Positions 54,340 through 63,870 of a DNA stretch of 64,000 nucleotides are shown one piece after another (positions within the stretch are counted from its first letter, which is position 1; each line of letters starts with the position of its first letter). A program made the translations under genes and the position numbers. The DNA comes from Kordia sp. Its GTDB lineage: Bacteria > Bacteroidota > Bacteroidia > Flavobacteriales > Flavobacteriaceae. The notes beneath the pieces are model-generated. The model had not been told where the DNA came from. It was given only the letters and a program-made list of their open reading frames with translations, and did not search any database. The stretch covers positions 1 through 64,000 of the forward strand of contig NZ_JAKVBC010000017.1 in the NCBI RefSeq assembly GCF_022447245.1. The letters are read 5' to 3'.

Positions 54340-56115
54340 TTATGCTCTGTCGTATATTTTATCGCAATAATCTTTATAGATTTCTTTGATGACTTTTCGT
54401 TTCATTTTCATTGTTGGTGTAAGTTCACCACCGTCTATAGACCATACTTTTGGTATGAGTTCAAAACGTTTGATTCGTTCCCACTTTCCAAAGTTACTAT
54501 TTGCTTCATCTACTTCTTGTTGAATACGGGCAATGATTTCTTCTGAAGCGCAGATTTCTGCTTCTGTAGCTCCGATGCTTTTCTCTTTTCGTTCAATCCA
54601 ATCTTTAATGAATTCGAAGTTTGGTTGAATTAAGGCAGCTGGCATTTTTTCTCCTTCACCAATAACCATAATTTGTTCTATGAAACGCGATTGTTTGAAT
54701 CGGTTTTCTAATAAGGCAGGAATTACATACTTTCCACCAGAGGTTTTGAACATATCTTTTTTACGGTCAGTGATTTTTAAGAAACCATCTGCACTTACTT
54801 CTCCAATATCTCCTGTGTGGAAATATCCGTCTGAGATGACACTGGCAGTTTTTTCTGGATCTTTATAATATCCTTGCATTACGTTTGGACCTTTTACAAG
54901 GATTTCCCCATCTTCTGCAATTTTTACCTCTACATTATCAATAACACGTCCTACAGTTCCGACTCTAAATCCACCATTTCGTTGATCATTTACAGATACT
55001 ACTGGTGAAGTTTCTGTTAAACCGTATCCTTCCATAATCGGAATTCCAGCAGCAGCAAATACACGTGTTAAACGTGCTTGTAGTGGAGCACTTCCAGAGA
55101 CCATTAACTTTAAGTTTCCTCCCAAACCTGCTTGCCATTTGCTAAAGATCAATTTACGAGCAATCTTAAGTTTGAATTCATATAAAGCTCCATTTTTTCC
55201 GTATGGTTCATATTTTAATCCAAGCTCAATAGCCCAGAAGAATAATTTCTTTTTGATTCCTGTTAAATCAGCTCCTTTTGCATAGATTTTATCATATACT
55301 TTTTCATAGAGACGTGGTACAGCAGTCATTACATGAGGTTGTACTTCTTTTAAGTTGTCACTGATTTTTTCAATAGATTCTGCAAAAAAGATTTCAATTC
55401 CACAGTATTGATATAAGTAAAGGATCATACGCTCAAATACGTGACAAACTGGTAAGAAACTCAATGCTCTTGCTTGTCCGTTATGAAGCGGCACACGTTT
55501 TTGACTATCCAATACGTTAGACACAAGATTGCTATGTGCTAACATTACACCTTTAGGTCTTCCTGTAGTTCCAGAAGTATATATTAAGGTTGCTAAATCT
55601 TCAGGAGTTACTGCATCTTTTCGTGCTTGCAATTCATCATCGTTGCTAGTATCTTCTCCTAATTTTAAAACTTCTCCCCAATTGGTTTCACCATTGATTT
55701 TATCAAAAGTATAAACGCCTTTTAATTTGGTATTTCCTTTAATCGCATTTAGCTTCTCAAGAATTTCTTCATCGGAAACAAAACAATAAATGGCTTCAGA
55801 ATGATTTAAAATATATTCATAATCTTCTTTAGAAATAGTTGGGTAAATTGGAACATTTTGTGCACCTATTTGCAAGATTCCAATGTCCATGACATTCCAT
55901 TCGGTTCTATTATTTGTAGATATGACCGCTATTTTATCATTTGGCTTAACACCCAGACGCAACAAACCTCTACTAGTTGCATTGGCTTGATCTACGTATT
56001 CTTGTGTTGAAATAGAAACCCATTTTCCTTCGTAAAAGGTGGTAAGGGATTTTGCTAAGGGATAATTTGCTAACTGATAATAAGGGAAATCAAATAATCG
56101 GGTTACATTCGTCAT
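54340..56115 (-). CDS. Long-chain acyl-CoA synthetase (AMP-binding)
   Basis: 591 residues. ATP/AMP motif YTSGTTGRPKGVML, then GYGLTETSPVVS, the hinge/adenylation motif YFHTGDIGEVSADGFLKITD, RKKDMFKTSGGKYV and the late Lys region KVWSIDGGELTPTMKMKR. This long-chain FAA-type enzyme activates fatty acids to acyl-CoA and so feeds the beta-oxidation genes beside it. Separate terminator, so probably its own transcription unit. Starts at MTNVTRLFDF. Confidence 0.93.
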   Translation of the reverse strand: MTNVTRLFDFPYYQLANYPLAKSLTTFYEGKWVSISTQEYVDQANATSRGLLRLGVKPNDKIAVISTNNRTEWNVMDIGILQIGAQNVPIYPTISKEDYEYILNHSEAIYCFVSDEEILEKLNAIKGNTKLKGVYTFDKINGETNWGEVLKLGEDTSNDDELQARKDAVTPEDLATLIYTSGTTGRPKGVMLAHSNLVSNVLDSQKRVPLHNGQARALSFLPVCHVFERMILYLYQYCGIEIFFAESIEKISDNLKEVQPHVMTAVPRLYEKVYDKIYAKGADLTGIKKKLFFWAIELGLKYEPYGKNGALYEFKLKIARKLIFSKWQAGLGGNLKLMVSGSAPLQARLTRVFAAAGIPIMEGYGLTETSPVVSVNDQRNGGFRVGTVGRVIDNVEVKIAEDGEILVKGPNVMQGYYKDPEKTASVISDGYFHTGDIGEVSADGFLKITDRKKDMFKTSGGKYVIPALLENRFKQSRFIEQIMVIGEGEKMPAALIQPNFEFIKDWIERKEKSIGATEAEICASEEIIARIQQEVDEANSNFGKWERIKRFELIPKVWSIDGGELTPTMKMKRKVIKEIYKDYCDKIYDRA

Positions 56116-56312
56116 TCTCTGATTTGGTTTTTTGTATGAATTTGCAAAATATGAAAATTGTTAACGAATTTCAAAGTGAATCATCAAAAAAGATAAAGTT
56201 TTTTTAACAGATTCGGATAAATAGTACTTAAAATAAGAATTTTTTAAACCATAATTTTATTGTAATAAATTGTGTTTTCATATTTTTCTGAATAATTTAT
56301 CAATAATACAGA

Positions 56313-56977
56313 TCAATCAATTTTTCGAAATTGAAGGATTTCTTTTCCACTGGAATCATATAAAAATAATCTTGACTGTTCTATTTTATATTTTTTAACT
56401 TTGTTAAGATTGTCATTAAATATATTTGCTAGAGACATATCTGGACACATTTTACGAGTCCCTAAAATATTTCCAAATGTAATATCTGTTTCAGAAACTT
56501 TTTCAATTATTGCTTTGATTCTATTGCAGCTATCTGTTCCTTGTAGGGACATTTTTGAAATTGATATTTCAATAGTAGGACGTTTTACAGTATCGTCAAT
56601 TTGTTTTTTATTGACATGGCTAAGTACCCAAATATCGTGTAAGCGCAGTCTGCGGTCTTGCTCCTTAGTGTGAATCTTTACAAGATTGTATTTGAGAGCG
56701 GATGCATCAGCATGGATATCCTTTGTTGGAAGAGAATCTACGGTTACTTCAATAGTATATATAAAACCTGGTTCAAAAGTAAATCCTTCAATTTTTTGAT
56801 AAAAATTTTCCCAGTTTCCCTCTTTACTGCGTTTTATTTGTAAACATTGCATTTGACTAACACCGGCACAATCAACTTTAGCACTGTTTACCCAAAAAGT
56901 TGTTGTTTTTTTTTCATATTGTTTTCACAGCCTATACATATGATGGCAATAAAAAACATACCGAAAATCTTTTTCAT
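56313..56977 (-). pseudogene. DUF4377-META lipoprotein frameshifted at A9
   Basis: An ATG at 56977, 1 bp after the upstream stop, opens a lipoprotein signal (MKKIFGMFFIAIICIGC), then a run of nine A; the frame then ends. With ten A it would continue as KKTTTFWVNSAKVDCAGVS into the readable 179-residue part. This has a DUF4377 domain (WENFYQKIEGFTFEPGFIY) and a META domain (DIWVLSHVNKKQID, CNRIKAIIEKVSETDI, RKMCPDM). Tight coupling to the upstream gene supports this ATG. It could be truly broken, phase-variable, or a homopolymer read error. Confidence 0.75.
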
Positions 56978-56978
56978 A

Positions 56979-57617
56979 TTATTTGGTCGTACCTAAAAGT
57001 ACATTATTTTGAATCATGTATTTAATTAAATTATCCGCATAGGAATTTACACCGCTTTCTATGGAATTTGGATTGGTGATAGATGAATGACCTTTCCAAA
57101 CCATTGCTTCTTCTTCCTTCGTACTGACCGTTAAATCATATAAGTTAGCCTCAATTATATATTCCTTACTTTGTTCATAATACCCTGGTGTATATACCCT
57201 GTTATAGTTTGTATACACATGGCGTCCATACCTGTAATATCCAACTGGATACAAATATGATTGTCCAGGGACATAGTCCTTTCTATCTCTTGTATTTACC
57301 AAGCTAATACCAATGGCTCCATCGCAATCTATCTGTTTAAGTTTTTTTGCGATAGTTTCTGTTTCCCAGTCTGATTTGGATGCATTAACAGGTAAAAAAC
57401 TGTTGATGCTTGCTATTGCGTTGATTCCATTTTTACGTAAATCTGCAACAACTCTATTTTCAACTTCTGATCTAATTGATTGGTCTTTGCTTACTACAAC
57501 GACTGCTATTTTATTAAATTTTCTTACCAGATAAGAGTCTTTTGCCCAAGTAAAGTCCATTGTTGGAGCACAGCCCATGAGGAGTAATAGCCCAAAAAGT
57601 AACGTTATTTTTTTCAT
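56979..57617 (-). CDS. DUF4136-like lipoprotein
   Basis: 212 residues with a lipoprotein signal (MKKITLLFGLLLLMGC). The mature part has KFNKIAVVVVSKDQSIRSEV, a Tyr-rich insert (YLYPVGYYRYGRHVYTNYNR) and an EYIIEANLYDLTV strand, consistent with DUF4136-type outer-membrane lipoproteins; the family is not certain. It ends 1 bp before the next gene's ATG, forming an operon with the DUF4377-META gene. Confidence 0.78.
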   Translation of the reverse strand: MKKITLLFGLLLLMGCAPTMDFTWAKDSYLVRKFNKIAVVVVSKDQSIRSEVENRVVADLRKNGINAIASINSFLPVNASKSDWETETIAKKLKQIDCDGAIGISLVNTRDRKDYVPGQSYLYPVGYYRYGRHVYTNYNRVYTPGYYEQSKEYIIEANLYDLTVSTKEEEAMVWKGHSSITNPNSIESGVNSYADNLIKYMIQNNVLLGTTK

Positions 57618-57710
57618 ATTGATGTTATTTTAAGTAAAAATATTTTATTTAAGTTCAAATTTTGCTCGTGTACCGGATGTGCTTCATTTGATTTAATTTT
57701 TAAATTTAAT

Positions 57711-58142
57711 CTAAAAAATTTTTAGAAAAAAAATAAAATAAGGTATTGGTAGAATGCTATTGAGTTCCAATGGACTCATTATTGTTGCATTATAATTAGT
57801 ATCACCAAGTCATGCTAATGTTTTAAAGCGTTCTTTGTAATGGACTTTGACTTTTTTTCCCTCGAACGGTAGAACGTAATAAACTAAAGTGTTATTCAAC
57901 ATTATAAAGGCCATGTATTTCATTAGAGTTCATCCTTCAATCCAATTCCATCGTAATTTAAATCTACTTCAAAACTTTTAAAAACAACTCCTTTTTTGAA
58001 ACTTTTATCAAATGTCCTGATCTAAATCCTTCTGAGTAGTTCCGAAAATAAACCTAAAGTAATATTGGAAAGCCCAATATAAAAATACTAAATGTCTTTA
58101 ATTTGATACTTTTGATGTTACTTTTAAATGTTCTTGTTGTCA
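57711..58142 (-). pseudogene. Decayed small conserved membrane protein
   Basis: An ATGA overlap with the upstream stop opens MTTRTFKSNIKSIKLKTFSI and a hydrophobic stretch, then TAG. In-frame and shifted-frame text after it (YSEGFRSGHLIKVSKK, then KKGVVFKSFEVDLNYDGIG, later VKVHYKERFKTLA and LGDTNYNATI) matches the pattern of small one-helix Bacteroidetes proteins with YSEGxRxGxLIKxSKKG and TYKERxK...GDTNY (commonly mislabelled 6-phosphogluconate dehydrogenase; recalled). Several stops and at least one A-run frameshift make it clearly dead. Confidence 0.7.
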
Positions 58143-58889
58143 TAAAAATAGTGTTAAACCTAAACGAAAGGTATGGATATCATTTGAAAATATAGGAAAA
58201 TATCCTGCATTAACTTTAAATTTATTTGGAGTAACCATGTAATTAAAATTAAATTCTCCTGACCAAGTTGTATTTGATAAGAAAGTCACAATAGGATTCA
58301 CAAATAAGAAGGCTCTTTGTGTAAAGCTGATACTCAGATTAGTTTGAAAGTTAATTCCATTTTGTGAAGTGCCATTAAAATTTGATGGCTTTGTGACATG
58401 TACATAACCAACTCCTGGAAACATCGCAATTTTTGGAGTTAATACGTACCCTAAAACTAAACCAGCTGACATCGACCAGACATCACCACTCAGTCCATTA
58501 TTAAATGAACCTGTAGGGATCGTTATATCAGCATAAGGAGCTATGGCAATTAGTCGTTTACTAATGTTTCGTTTAGCTGCGTAGAAATAGCGCACGCGAA
58601 TATCAGAAAGACCGAAGTTTTTAGTTCCTTCATTATATAAAAAAGGAACTTCTACTAGCAGGAGGTTATCAGGATTAAAAGCATATTGGACATTGAAACG
58701 TGTTCCATAAATATCAGGATTATTTTTTCTGGATTGGTATTCAAACTGGCCGTTCACTTGGGTATATAAATTCGTAGGTTTGGATGCGTCAACAGTTTGT
58801 TCCGTATTTCCTTCTTGTGCGTTTACTTCCAGAACACAAAAAATAAGTGTAAAAAAGAAATAATATTTATTTTTAGTTATTATTTTCAT
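58140..58889 (-). CDS. Outer-membrane beta-barrel protein (MetA/transporter-like)
   Basis: 249 residues with a signal peptide (cleavage near EVNAQ). The mature part is a barrel: GTRFNVQYAFNPDNLLLVEVPFLYN, GLSDIRVRYFYAAKRN, LIAIAPYADITIPTGSFNNGL, ending in the terminal strand HTFRLGLTLFL. The IPTGSFNNGLSG loop is characteristic of the MetA-pathway/transporter barrel group. Outer-membrane; substrate unknown. Its stop overlaps the ATG of the decayed gene downstream. Confidence 0.82.
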   Translation of the reverse strand: MKIITKNKYYFFFTLIFCVLEVNAQEGNTEQTVDASKPTNLYTQVNGQFEYQSRKNNPDIYGTRFNVQYAFNPDNLLLVEVPFLYNEGTKNFGLSDIRVRYFYAAKRNISKRLIAIAPYADITIPTGSFNNGLSGDVWSMSAGLVLGYVLTPKIAMFPGVGYVHVTKPSNFNGTSQNGINFQTNLSISFTQRAFLFVNPIVTFLSNTTWSGEFNFNYMVTPNKFKVNAGYFPIFSNDIHTFRLGLTLFL

Positions 58890-58916
58890 GATATTTTAGT
58901 TGTCTAGAAATTAATC

Positions 58917-59069
58917 CTAGTGTTTCAATCTTAGCTCTTTTTTAAGTAACACATTGGCTGTTGCCTCGTAAGTTAATTGTATCTTCTGTGTCTTTTTATT
59001 TTCATCGACAGAAAAGGTAAGTGAAATCGTCACTTTTGTCAAGATTTATGTTCCTATTAATTTTCTCAT
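58917..59069 (-). pseudogene. Remnant coding fragment
   Basis: An ATG at 59069 opens MRKLIGT, then a TAA, then in-frame text VTISLTFSVDENKKTQKIQL and TYEATANVLLKKELRLKH to TAG at 58917. The text looks like protein, but the stop and short length suggest a remnant. Family unknown. It sits in a 417-bp gap between the barrel gene and the cystatin-like gene. Confidence 0.4.
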
Positions 59070-59306
59070 CAGTAGAACCACCTCTTTAAGATACAACAGT
59101 TTTTTTAAACTTTAGTGTTCTTTGTGTACATTTTAGTTTAAATTTTGTCAAATTACGTTGGTCTCTTCTTTAGAATATGTTGTCTTCTTCATGCTCATAA
59201 ATAGTATTTTTTGCCATTACTTTTCATTCTCCAAATTGTGTCAATAGGAAAGTTGTGCTAACAAAAATGTCATTATGCGATTAAATATTTCGTTGTAATA
59301 ATGTGA

Positions 59307-59666
59307 TTACTGATTAAGTTTTTCAAATTTTATGATTTCTCGTTCTTTTTTGAGGTTTACATATACCTGTGCCATGTAGTGATCTCCATTCTCTAAGCTC
59401 ATCTCAAACTTGTAATTTTTACCGCTGACAATTTGACTAGAAGCATTTGTAATTTTGGAAATAGGAACATCAATTTGTTTAGTTTCTAAAACATATGAAG
59501 CTAATTCTTTTACAGTATCATTAGCTTCCACTGCACTCCATCCGCCAACAAGTTCTTTTTTAGTCTTATTCACGCTAGTTTCATTTGTAGTAGGTTTGGA
59601 TTCTTTGTTCGTGTTACATTGTATACTAATTATGCATACAATTGCAGCCAATAATAATTTTCTCAT
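59307..59666 (-). CDS. Cystatin-like cysteine-protease inhibitor lipoprotein
   Basis: 119 residues with a lipoprotein signal (MRKLLLAAIVCIISIQC). The mature domain matches the cystatin fold: GG at 41-42 near its N-terminus, a first helix, and the inhibitory loop SQIVSGKNY (QIVSG = QxVxG, 78-82), followed by FEMSLENGDHYMAQVYVNLKK. In eukaryotic cystatins QxVxG enters the papain-like active site. A membrane-anchored bacterial cystatin is uncommon. All three recognisable features are present. Confidence 0.8.
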   Translation of the reverse strand: MRKLLLAAIVCIISIQCNTNKESKPTTNETSVNKTKKELVGGWSAVEANDTVKELASYVLETKQIDVPISKITNASSQIVSGKNYKFEMSLENGDHYMAQVYVNLKKEREIIKFEKLNQ

Positions 59667-59683
59667 GATTCTTATTTTATTTA

Positions 59684-60047
59684 TTATTTTAATTTTTCGA
59701 ATGCGAAGTTATTGTTTATTCCAATATCATTCCAGTATACAATAGCATTTTCAAAAGAAACCTTTGTAAACAAATAGATACAGCATAGATCATGATATCC
59801 ATAAATTGCAGTAATTAAGACCTCATTTTTTTCTTTAGGCAGCTCATTGATGAACTTAAAATCGATACCTATATCTTGTTTAAACATCGGAGTACCTCCT
59901 AATAGTTGAAAAAAATCCGTGAAACGCCCTTGTGAAAATTGTTTTTAACATTTTTTGTAATGAGGTATGATCAACAAAAAAATCATAGATTTCAATGGTA
60001 TCAGTTGCATATTTTGTGCTTATATTTTGTATTGAAATGTTATTCAT
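59684..60047 (-). pseudogene. Frameshifted gene upstream of the cystatin-like gene
   Basis: An ATG at 60047 opens MNNISIQNISTKYATDTIE and YDFFVDHTSLQKMLK. The continuation (QFSQGRFTDFFQLLGGTPMF, then DIGIDFKFINELPKEKNEV) is in another frame and runs to 59684. The frame switch lies in a run of five A near 59945; four would join them into one ~120-residue protein. Family not recognised. It is 17 bp from the cystatin-like gene start, so the pair may have been one operon. Confidence 0.6.
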
Positions 60048-60072
60048 ACCAAATCTATAATATTAAAATTTT

Positions 60073-60109
60073 AAAATAGGAGTGAGGTTCTCGTGTCACT
60101 CCTATTTTT
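60073..60109 (-). terminator. Strong terminator of amidohydrolase operon
   Basis: AAAATAGGAGTGA pairs perfectly with TCACTCCTATTTT around a 10-base loop; on the minus strand it is followed by AAAATTTT. It lies 6 bp after the stop at 60115. Confidence 0.85.
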
Positions 60110-60114
60110 GTTTC

Positions 60115-61848
60115 TTATTTTTTATAAATTGAAATTCCTTCTTTTATAGTTTCCAATACAACTATTTCTTTAATTTCTGATTCTGGAACTTTCAGTGGAT
60201 TTTTATCTAATATTACAAAATCAGCTAGTTTACCTTTGCTAATAGTTCCTTTCTTATCATCTTCAAAATGCTGAAATGCAGACCAATCCGTTATTCCTTT
60301 CAACGCTTCATAAGGTGTTAATTTTTCACCTTCGCCAATTACTTTACCAGATCTAGATTTTCGTTCTACAGTTATTCCTACCATTCGCATGAGGTTCGGT
60401 AAGGCAACTGGCGCATCTGTATGCACAGTAATTCGTAAACCCCTATCAAGTGCTGTTCTTGTAGGACTGATTTTATTTCCTAGCTCTTTTCCTATGATTT
60501 GGCTATGCCAATCTCCCCAATAGAAGGTATGTAATGGAAATAATGAGGCGATGACATCTAGTTCTTTAAAATCATCAAGTTGATCTTCCCGAACATATTG
60601 TCCATGAATCAATACATTTCTACGATCTTTTTTATCATAATTTTCAGATACTTTCCCCATTGTTCTAATCATTTGATCCATAGCCGCGTCACCATTTGCA
60701 TGGGTAATTACTTGCCAATCATTTTTGAAAGCTTTATGGTACAATGCTTCAACGTCACTATCTTTTGGAATTGCAGGATAGCCTAAATAGCCTTCTTCCG
60801 CACCATCAGGCGGAATGAGATAAGGAAGTGTTCTCCAGGCAGTTCTTCCTTGTGGAGAACCATCTAAAGTAATTTTCATTCCAGCAATTCGGTATCGATT
60901 TGTATAATTTTTAGAGTACCATTTTGTGTTCATTAGTGTGTCAACCACCATATAATCCACATAGCTTACTACATCTAGTTTTAGTTTATTTGCTGTAGCC
61001 GCATCAGAGAGAAATCCATGGTTTTCAAGAAAAGCTCTACCTTCGTGTGCGGTGGTATATCCATAAGACAGTGCCATGTCTTGCCCAGCATTAAAAAAAC
61101 GTTCTGCGGCTTCTTTTGATTTAGGAGTGAGTGCTTTTCCATAATATGGAATGGCAGCAAGTTCTTCTAGGACGCCATTTGGTTCGTTTCCATTTTCTCT
61201 TCGAATTAGTCCCCCTTCTGGATTTTTTGTTTCTGAAGTTATATTTAACATTTCCAGTCCTTTGGAGTTTAATACTGCAAAATGACCAGAAATATGAATT
61301 ATCATTATTGGATATTCTGTTGTCACTTTATCTAAGTCATGTTTGGTTGGGAAACGCTTTTCTTCCATTACACTATCGTCAAAACCAGCGCCAAAAATCC
61401 ATCCTGTTAATGCTCTATTTTCAGGGGTATTCCACGCTTTCAATATTTCTATCAAGGCGGGAATATTATTTGCACCTGCATCTGGAGGTGGTAGAATTTG
61501 AGCTCCGACTGCTTGCGATGAAAAGTTTCCAAAATGTGCATGCCCATCAATAAACCCCGGTAACATAGTTTTTCCTTGTAAATCTACCATGTCAGCTTTT
61601 CCTTCAAAACGTTTTATTGCTTCGGCTTTACTGCCTGTATAAATGATTTGCCCTTCTCGTTGCACTACTGCCTCAACATATTCAGGAGAACTACCAGCCA
61701 TTGTTATGATATCACCTCCAAAGTAAACCGTTTGTTGTAATCGGTAGGGTTCTGCTTTCGGTGTTTCTTTGGCCGTCTTTTTTGAGTCACTATTACAGGA
61801 AGTAAAAACACATGTTACTAGTAAAAGATATGCATATAAGTTTTTCAT
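60115..61848 (-). CDS. YtcJ-type amidohydrolase lipoprotein 1
   Basis: 577 residues with a lipoprotein signal (MKNLYAYLLLVTCVFTSC). The amidohydrolase_3 fold shows YFGGDIITMAGSSPEYVEAV, metal-ligand motif MLPGFIDGHAHFGNF, HANGDAAMDQMI, VHTDAPVALPNLMRMV and KGKLADFVILDKNPL. These enzymes hydrolyse amide-type bonds with bound metal ions; substrate unknown. Gene begins 4 bp after the paralogue at 61853. Anchored at a membrane facing out of the cytoplasm. Confidence 0.9.
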   Translation of the reverse strand: MKNLYAYLLLVTCVFTSCNSDSKKTAKETPKAEPYRLQQTVYFGGDIITMAGSSPEYVEAVVQREGQIIYTGSKAEAIKRFEGKADMVDLQGKTMLPGFIDGHAHFGNFSSQAVGAQILPPPDAGANNIPALIEILKAWNTPENRALTGWIFGAGFDDSVMEEKRFPTKHDLDKVTTEYPIMIIHISGHFAVLNSKGLEMLNITSETKNPEGGLIRRENGNEPNGVLEELAAIPYYGKALTPKSKEAAERFFNAGQDMALSYGYTTAHEGRAFLENHGFLSDAATANKLKLDVVSYVDYMVVDTLMNTKWYSKNYTNRYRIAGMKITLDGSPQGRTAWRTLPYLIPPDGAEEGYLGYPAIPKDSDVEALYHKAFKNDWQVITHANGDAAMDQMIRTMGKVSENYDKKDRRNVLIHGQYVREDQLDDFKELDVIASLFPLHTFYWGDWHSQIIGKELGNKISPTRTALDRGLRITVHTDAPVALPNLMRMVGITVERKSRSGKVIGEGEKLTPYEALKGITDWSAFQHFEDDKKGTISKGKLADFVILDKNPLKVPESEIKEIVVLETIKEGISIYKK

Positions 61849-61852
61849 AATT

Positions 61853-63628
61853 TTATTTAGTTTTCAAATTATTAGATTTAATAATGTTAAAATTACCATT
61901 AAAAATGGTCGCTAGTACTTTAATATCTTTGATTTCCATTGGATTAATTTTAAAAGGACTTTTATCAAGTATTACAAAATTAGCTGTTTTTCCTTCCGCT
62001 ATTGATCCAATTTGTTCTTCTAAGTTCAAGGTTCTTGCTGCATCAATCGTAATGGCACGCATGGCATCATAGACTGAAATTTTTTGATCTTGTGATAGTG
62101 CATTGTTTTCAGAAGTTACTCTATTTACGGCTGTCCATGCTAAGGTTAGTGGTTCCATAGGAGCCATGGAAAAGTCTGAATGAAATGAAACAGGTATTTT
62201 TCTTGAGACCAAACTATTAATACGCACTAGATTTTCACCTCGTTCTTTTCCCAGACCTGATTCACTATATTTGTCTGCTAATGCCCAAAGATAATATGGA
62301 TTTACAGAAGCTTCTACACCTAATTGTTTAATTTCTTCTGCCATAGCGTCCGTAAAATACCCCATATGATGTAATGTAAGTCTGTGATTATTTCTTGGAT
62401 TTCGTTTTTGGTCGATTGCTAAGTAGTCTAATACTTGTTGAATTCCTTTGTCTCCATTTGAATGCACATGAATTTTATAGTTGTTGTCCCAATATAGACT
62501 AATTTGTTCCTTGAATAAATCTAAAGGAGTCATCCATTCTCCATTGTGTCCATCATCATAGTTTTCTTTCATTTGCATGAGTTGAGAATAAATAGCACCA
62601 TCAGAAAAGAGTTTTACCTGTTTAGGTAAAAAATGAATATTATCAGTACTATAAGTATTTTCTAGGGTTTCCATAAATGCCATTGCTTGTTCATTTCCTC
62701 CTTTCATACTAAATAGCTGAGTTCCACTTGGAATTAGATATACATCATACGGTGGATTTTTTTCCATTTCTTTTTTCAGAAGAGCCAATTCTCCATCAAA
62801 ATCTGAACTTGGAAAGCCAGGTTCTGCCACAGTGGTAATTCCATTTTTTTGAATCAGTTGTGTCATCATTCCTAATCCTTCCATATAGCGAACTGGCTCA
62901 AGCATGATTGGAGCCATCTTTGGAACCAATGCCAGCCATCCACCTTCATAAAAGTGTCCTTTTTCCCATTCAACTTGAGGGTTTCCTTTAAAATCTTCTT
63001 CTTTGATTCCAAGTAATTCTAAAGCAGCGTCATTTAAATAAATTTCGTGAAAAGAACGATGAATAATACCTACCGGTTTATCTTTTGTGATGCTATTGAT
63101 AATTGCTTTGGACAGTTCTCCATGCCATAATTGATGGTATCCCCATATGAAATACATTTCTCCTTCTTTTGCATTATTAGTAATTGAAGCAGTAATTTTA
63201 TCAATATACTCTTTATGTCCCGTAACTCCTTTTTTTGTTCCGTTGGGTAGAACCCAATCGTATGGAGCTATAATCTCATTGGGAAGCATTGTTGCAGCTA
63301 AAGAAGGGTGCACGTGTGGTTCAACAAAACCAGGCATCATGGTCTTCCCTTTTAGATCATGTTTTTTTGCATTTGGAAATTTTTTATGCGCATCATCTAA
63401 CGATCCTGTATATACAATCTCTTTATTCTGTGCTACAACTGCCTCTTCTGTTGCAAATGTTTCCCCATCCATAGTGATTATATCACCCCCAAAGTATAGT
63501 GTTATATTAGGATCTATTTTTTCGCTTGACGTTGACGTTCCGTTTTTTGATTCTTTCTCGTCACAACTTGTTAAAAAGAAGGTGATCAATACTATAATAG
63601 AAACTTTTTTTAAATAAAATATTTTCAT
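61853..63628 (-). CDS. YtcJ-type amidohydrolase lipoprotein 2
   Basis: 591 residues with a lipoprotein signal (VSIIVLITFFLTSC). Same fold as the neighbour: YFGGDIITMDGETFATEEAV, MPGFVEPHVHPSLA (HxH), HVHSNGDKGIQQVLDY, FHSDFSMAPMEPLTL and KTANFVILDKSPF. The two genes are tandem, diverged paralogues (first motif GHAHF versus EPHVHP), suggesting different substrates. Preceded 22 bp upstream by a small lipoprotein gene on the same strand. Confidence 0.9.
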   Translation of the reverse strand: MKIFYLKKVSIIVLITFFLTSCDEKESKNGTSTSSEKIDPNITLYFGGDIITMDGETFATEEAVVAQNKEIVYTGSLDDAHKKFPNAKKHDLKGKTMMPGFVEPHVHPSLAATMLPNEIIAPYDWVLPNGTKKGVTGHKEYIDKITASITNNAKEGEMYFIWGYHQLWHGELSKAIINSITKDKPVGIIHRSFHEIYLNDAALELLGIKEEDFKGNPQVEWEKGHFYEGGWLALVPKMAPIMLEPVRYMEGLGMMTQLIQKNGITTVAEPGFPSSDFDGELALLKKEMEKNPPYDVYLIPSGTQLFSMKGGNEQAMAFMETLENTYSTDNIHFLPKQVKLFSDGAIYSQLMQMKENYDDGHNGEWMTPLDLFKEQISLYWDNNYKIHVHSNGDKGIQQVLDYLAIDQKRNPRNNHRLTLHHMGYFTDAMAEEIKQLGVEASVNPYYLWALADKYSESGLGKERGENLVRINSLVSRKIPVSFHSDFSMAPMEPLTLAWTAVNRVTSENNALSQDQKISVYDAMRAITIDAARTLNLEEQIGSIAEGKTANFVILDKSPFKINPMEIKDIKVLATIFNGNFNIIKSNNLKTK

Positions 63629-63650
63629 AAGTAGTTATTTTTTTGTTTTG

Positions 63651-63845
63651 TTAAAGTCGTCCTCCGTTATAAAGATCCAAATCTACATGTGGACGAACTT
63701 TTGGTCCATTTGGCCCCCAAGTTACATTGAGTCCTACATCAGTTGCCCATCGCGGGTTACTACAACTATAAAATAAGCTTGATGATGTCAATATAAACAG
63801 TACAATATATATTTTTTTTGAGGTTTTTAAATTGAATTTTCTCAT
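63651..63845 (-). CDS. Small lipoprotein, 64 aa
   Basis: The signal MRKFNLKTSKKIYIVLFIL leads to the lipobox SSSLFYSC. Only ~35 mature residues follow: NPRWATDVGLNVTWGPNGPK and a DLDLYNGGRL end. The TWGPNGPKVRP pattern is seen in short Bacteroidetes lipoproteins of unknown role. It lies 22 bp upstream of an amidohydrolase gene and probably shares its transcript. Confidence 0.65.
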   Translation of the reverse strand: MRKFNLKTSKKIYIVLFILTSSSLFYSCSNPRWATDVGLNVTWGPNGPKVRPHVDLDLYNGGRL

Positions 63846-63870
63846 ATAAAATTATCATGAATTTTTAAAA

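Noticed and set aside
63147-63617. 156-codon plus-strand frame opposite amidohydrolase 2
   Set aside because: Antisense shadow of a confident enzyme gene; composition follows the opposite-strand codon pattern.
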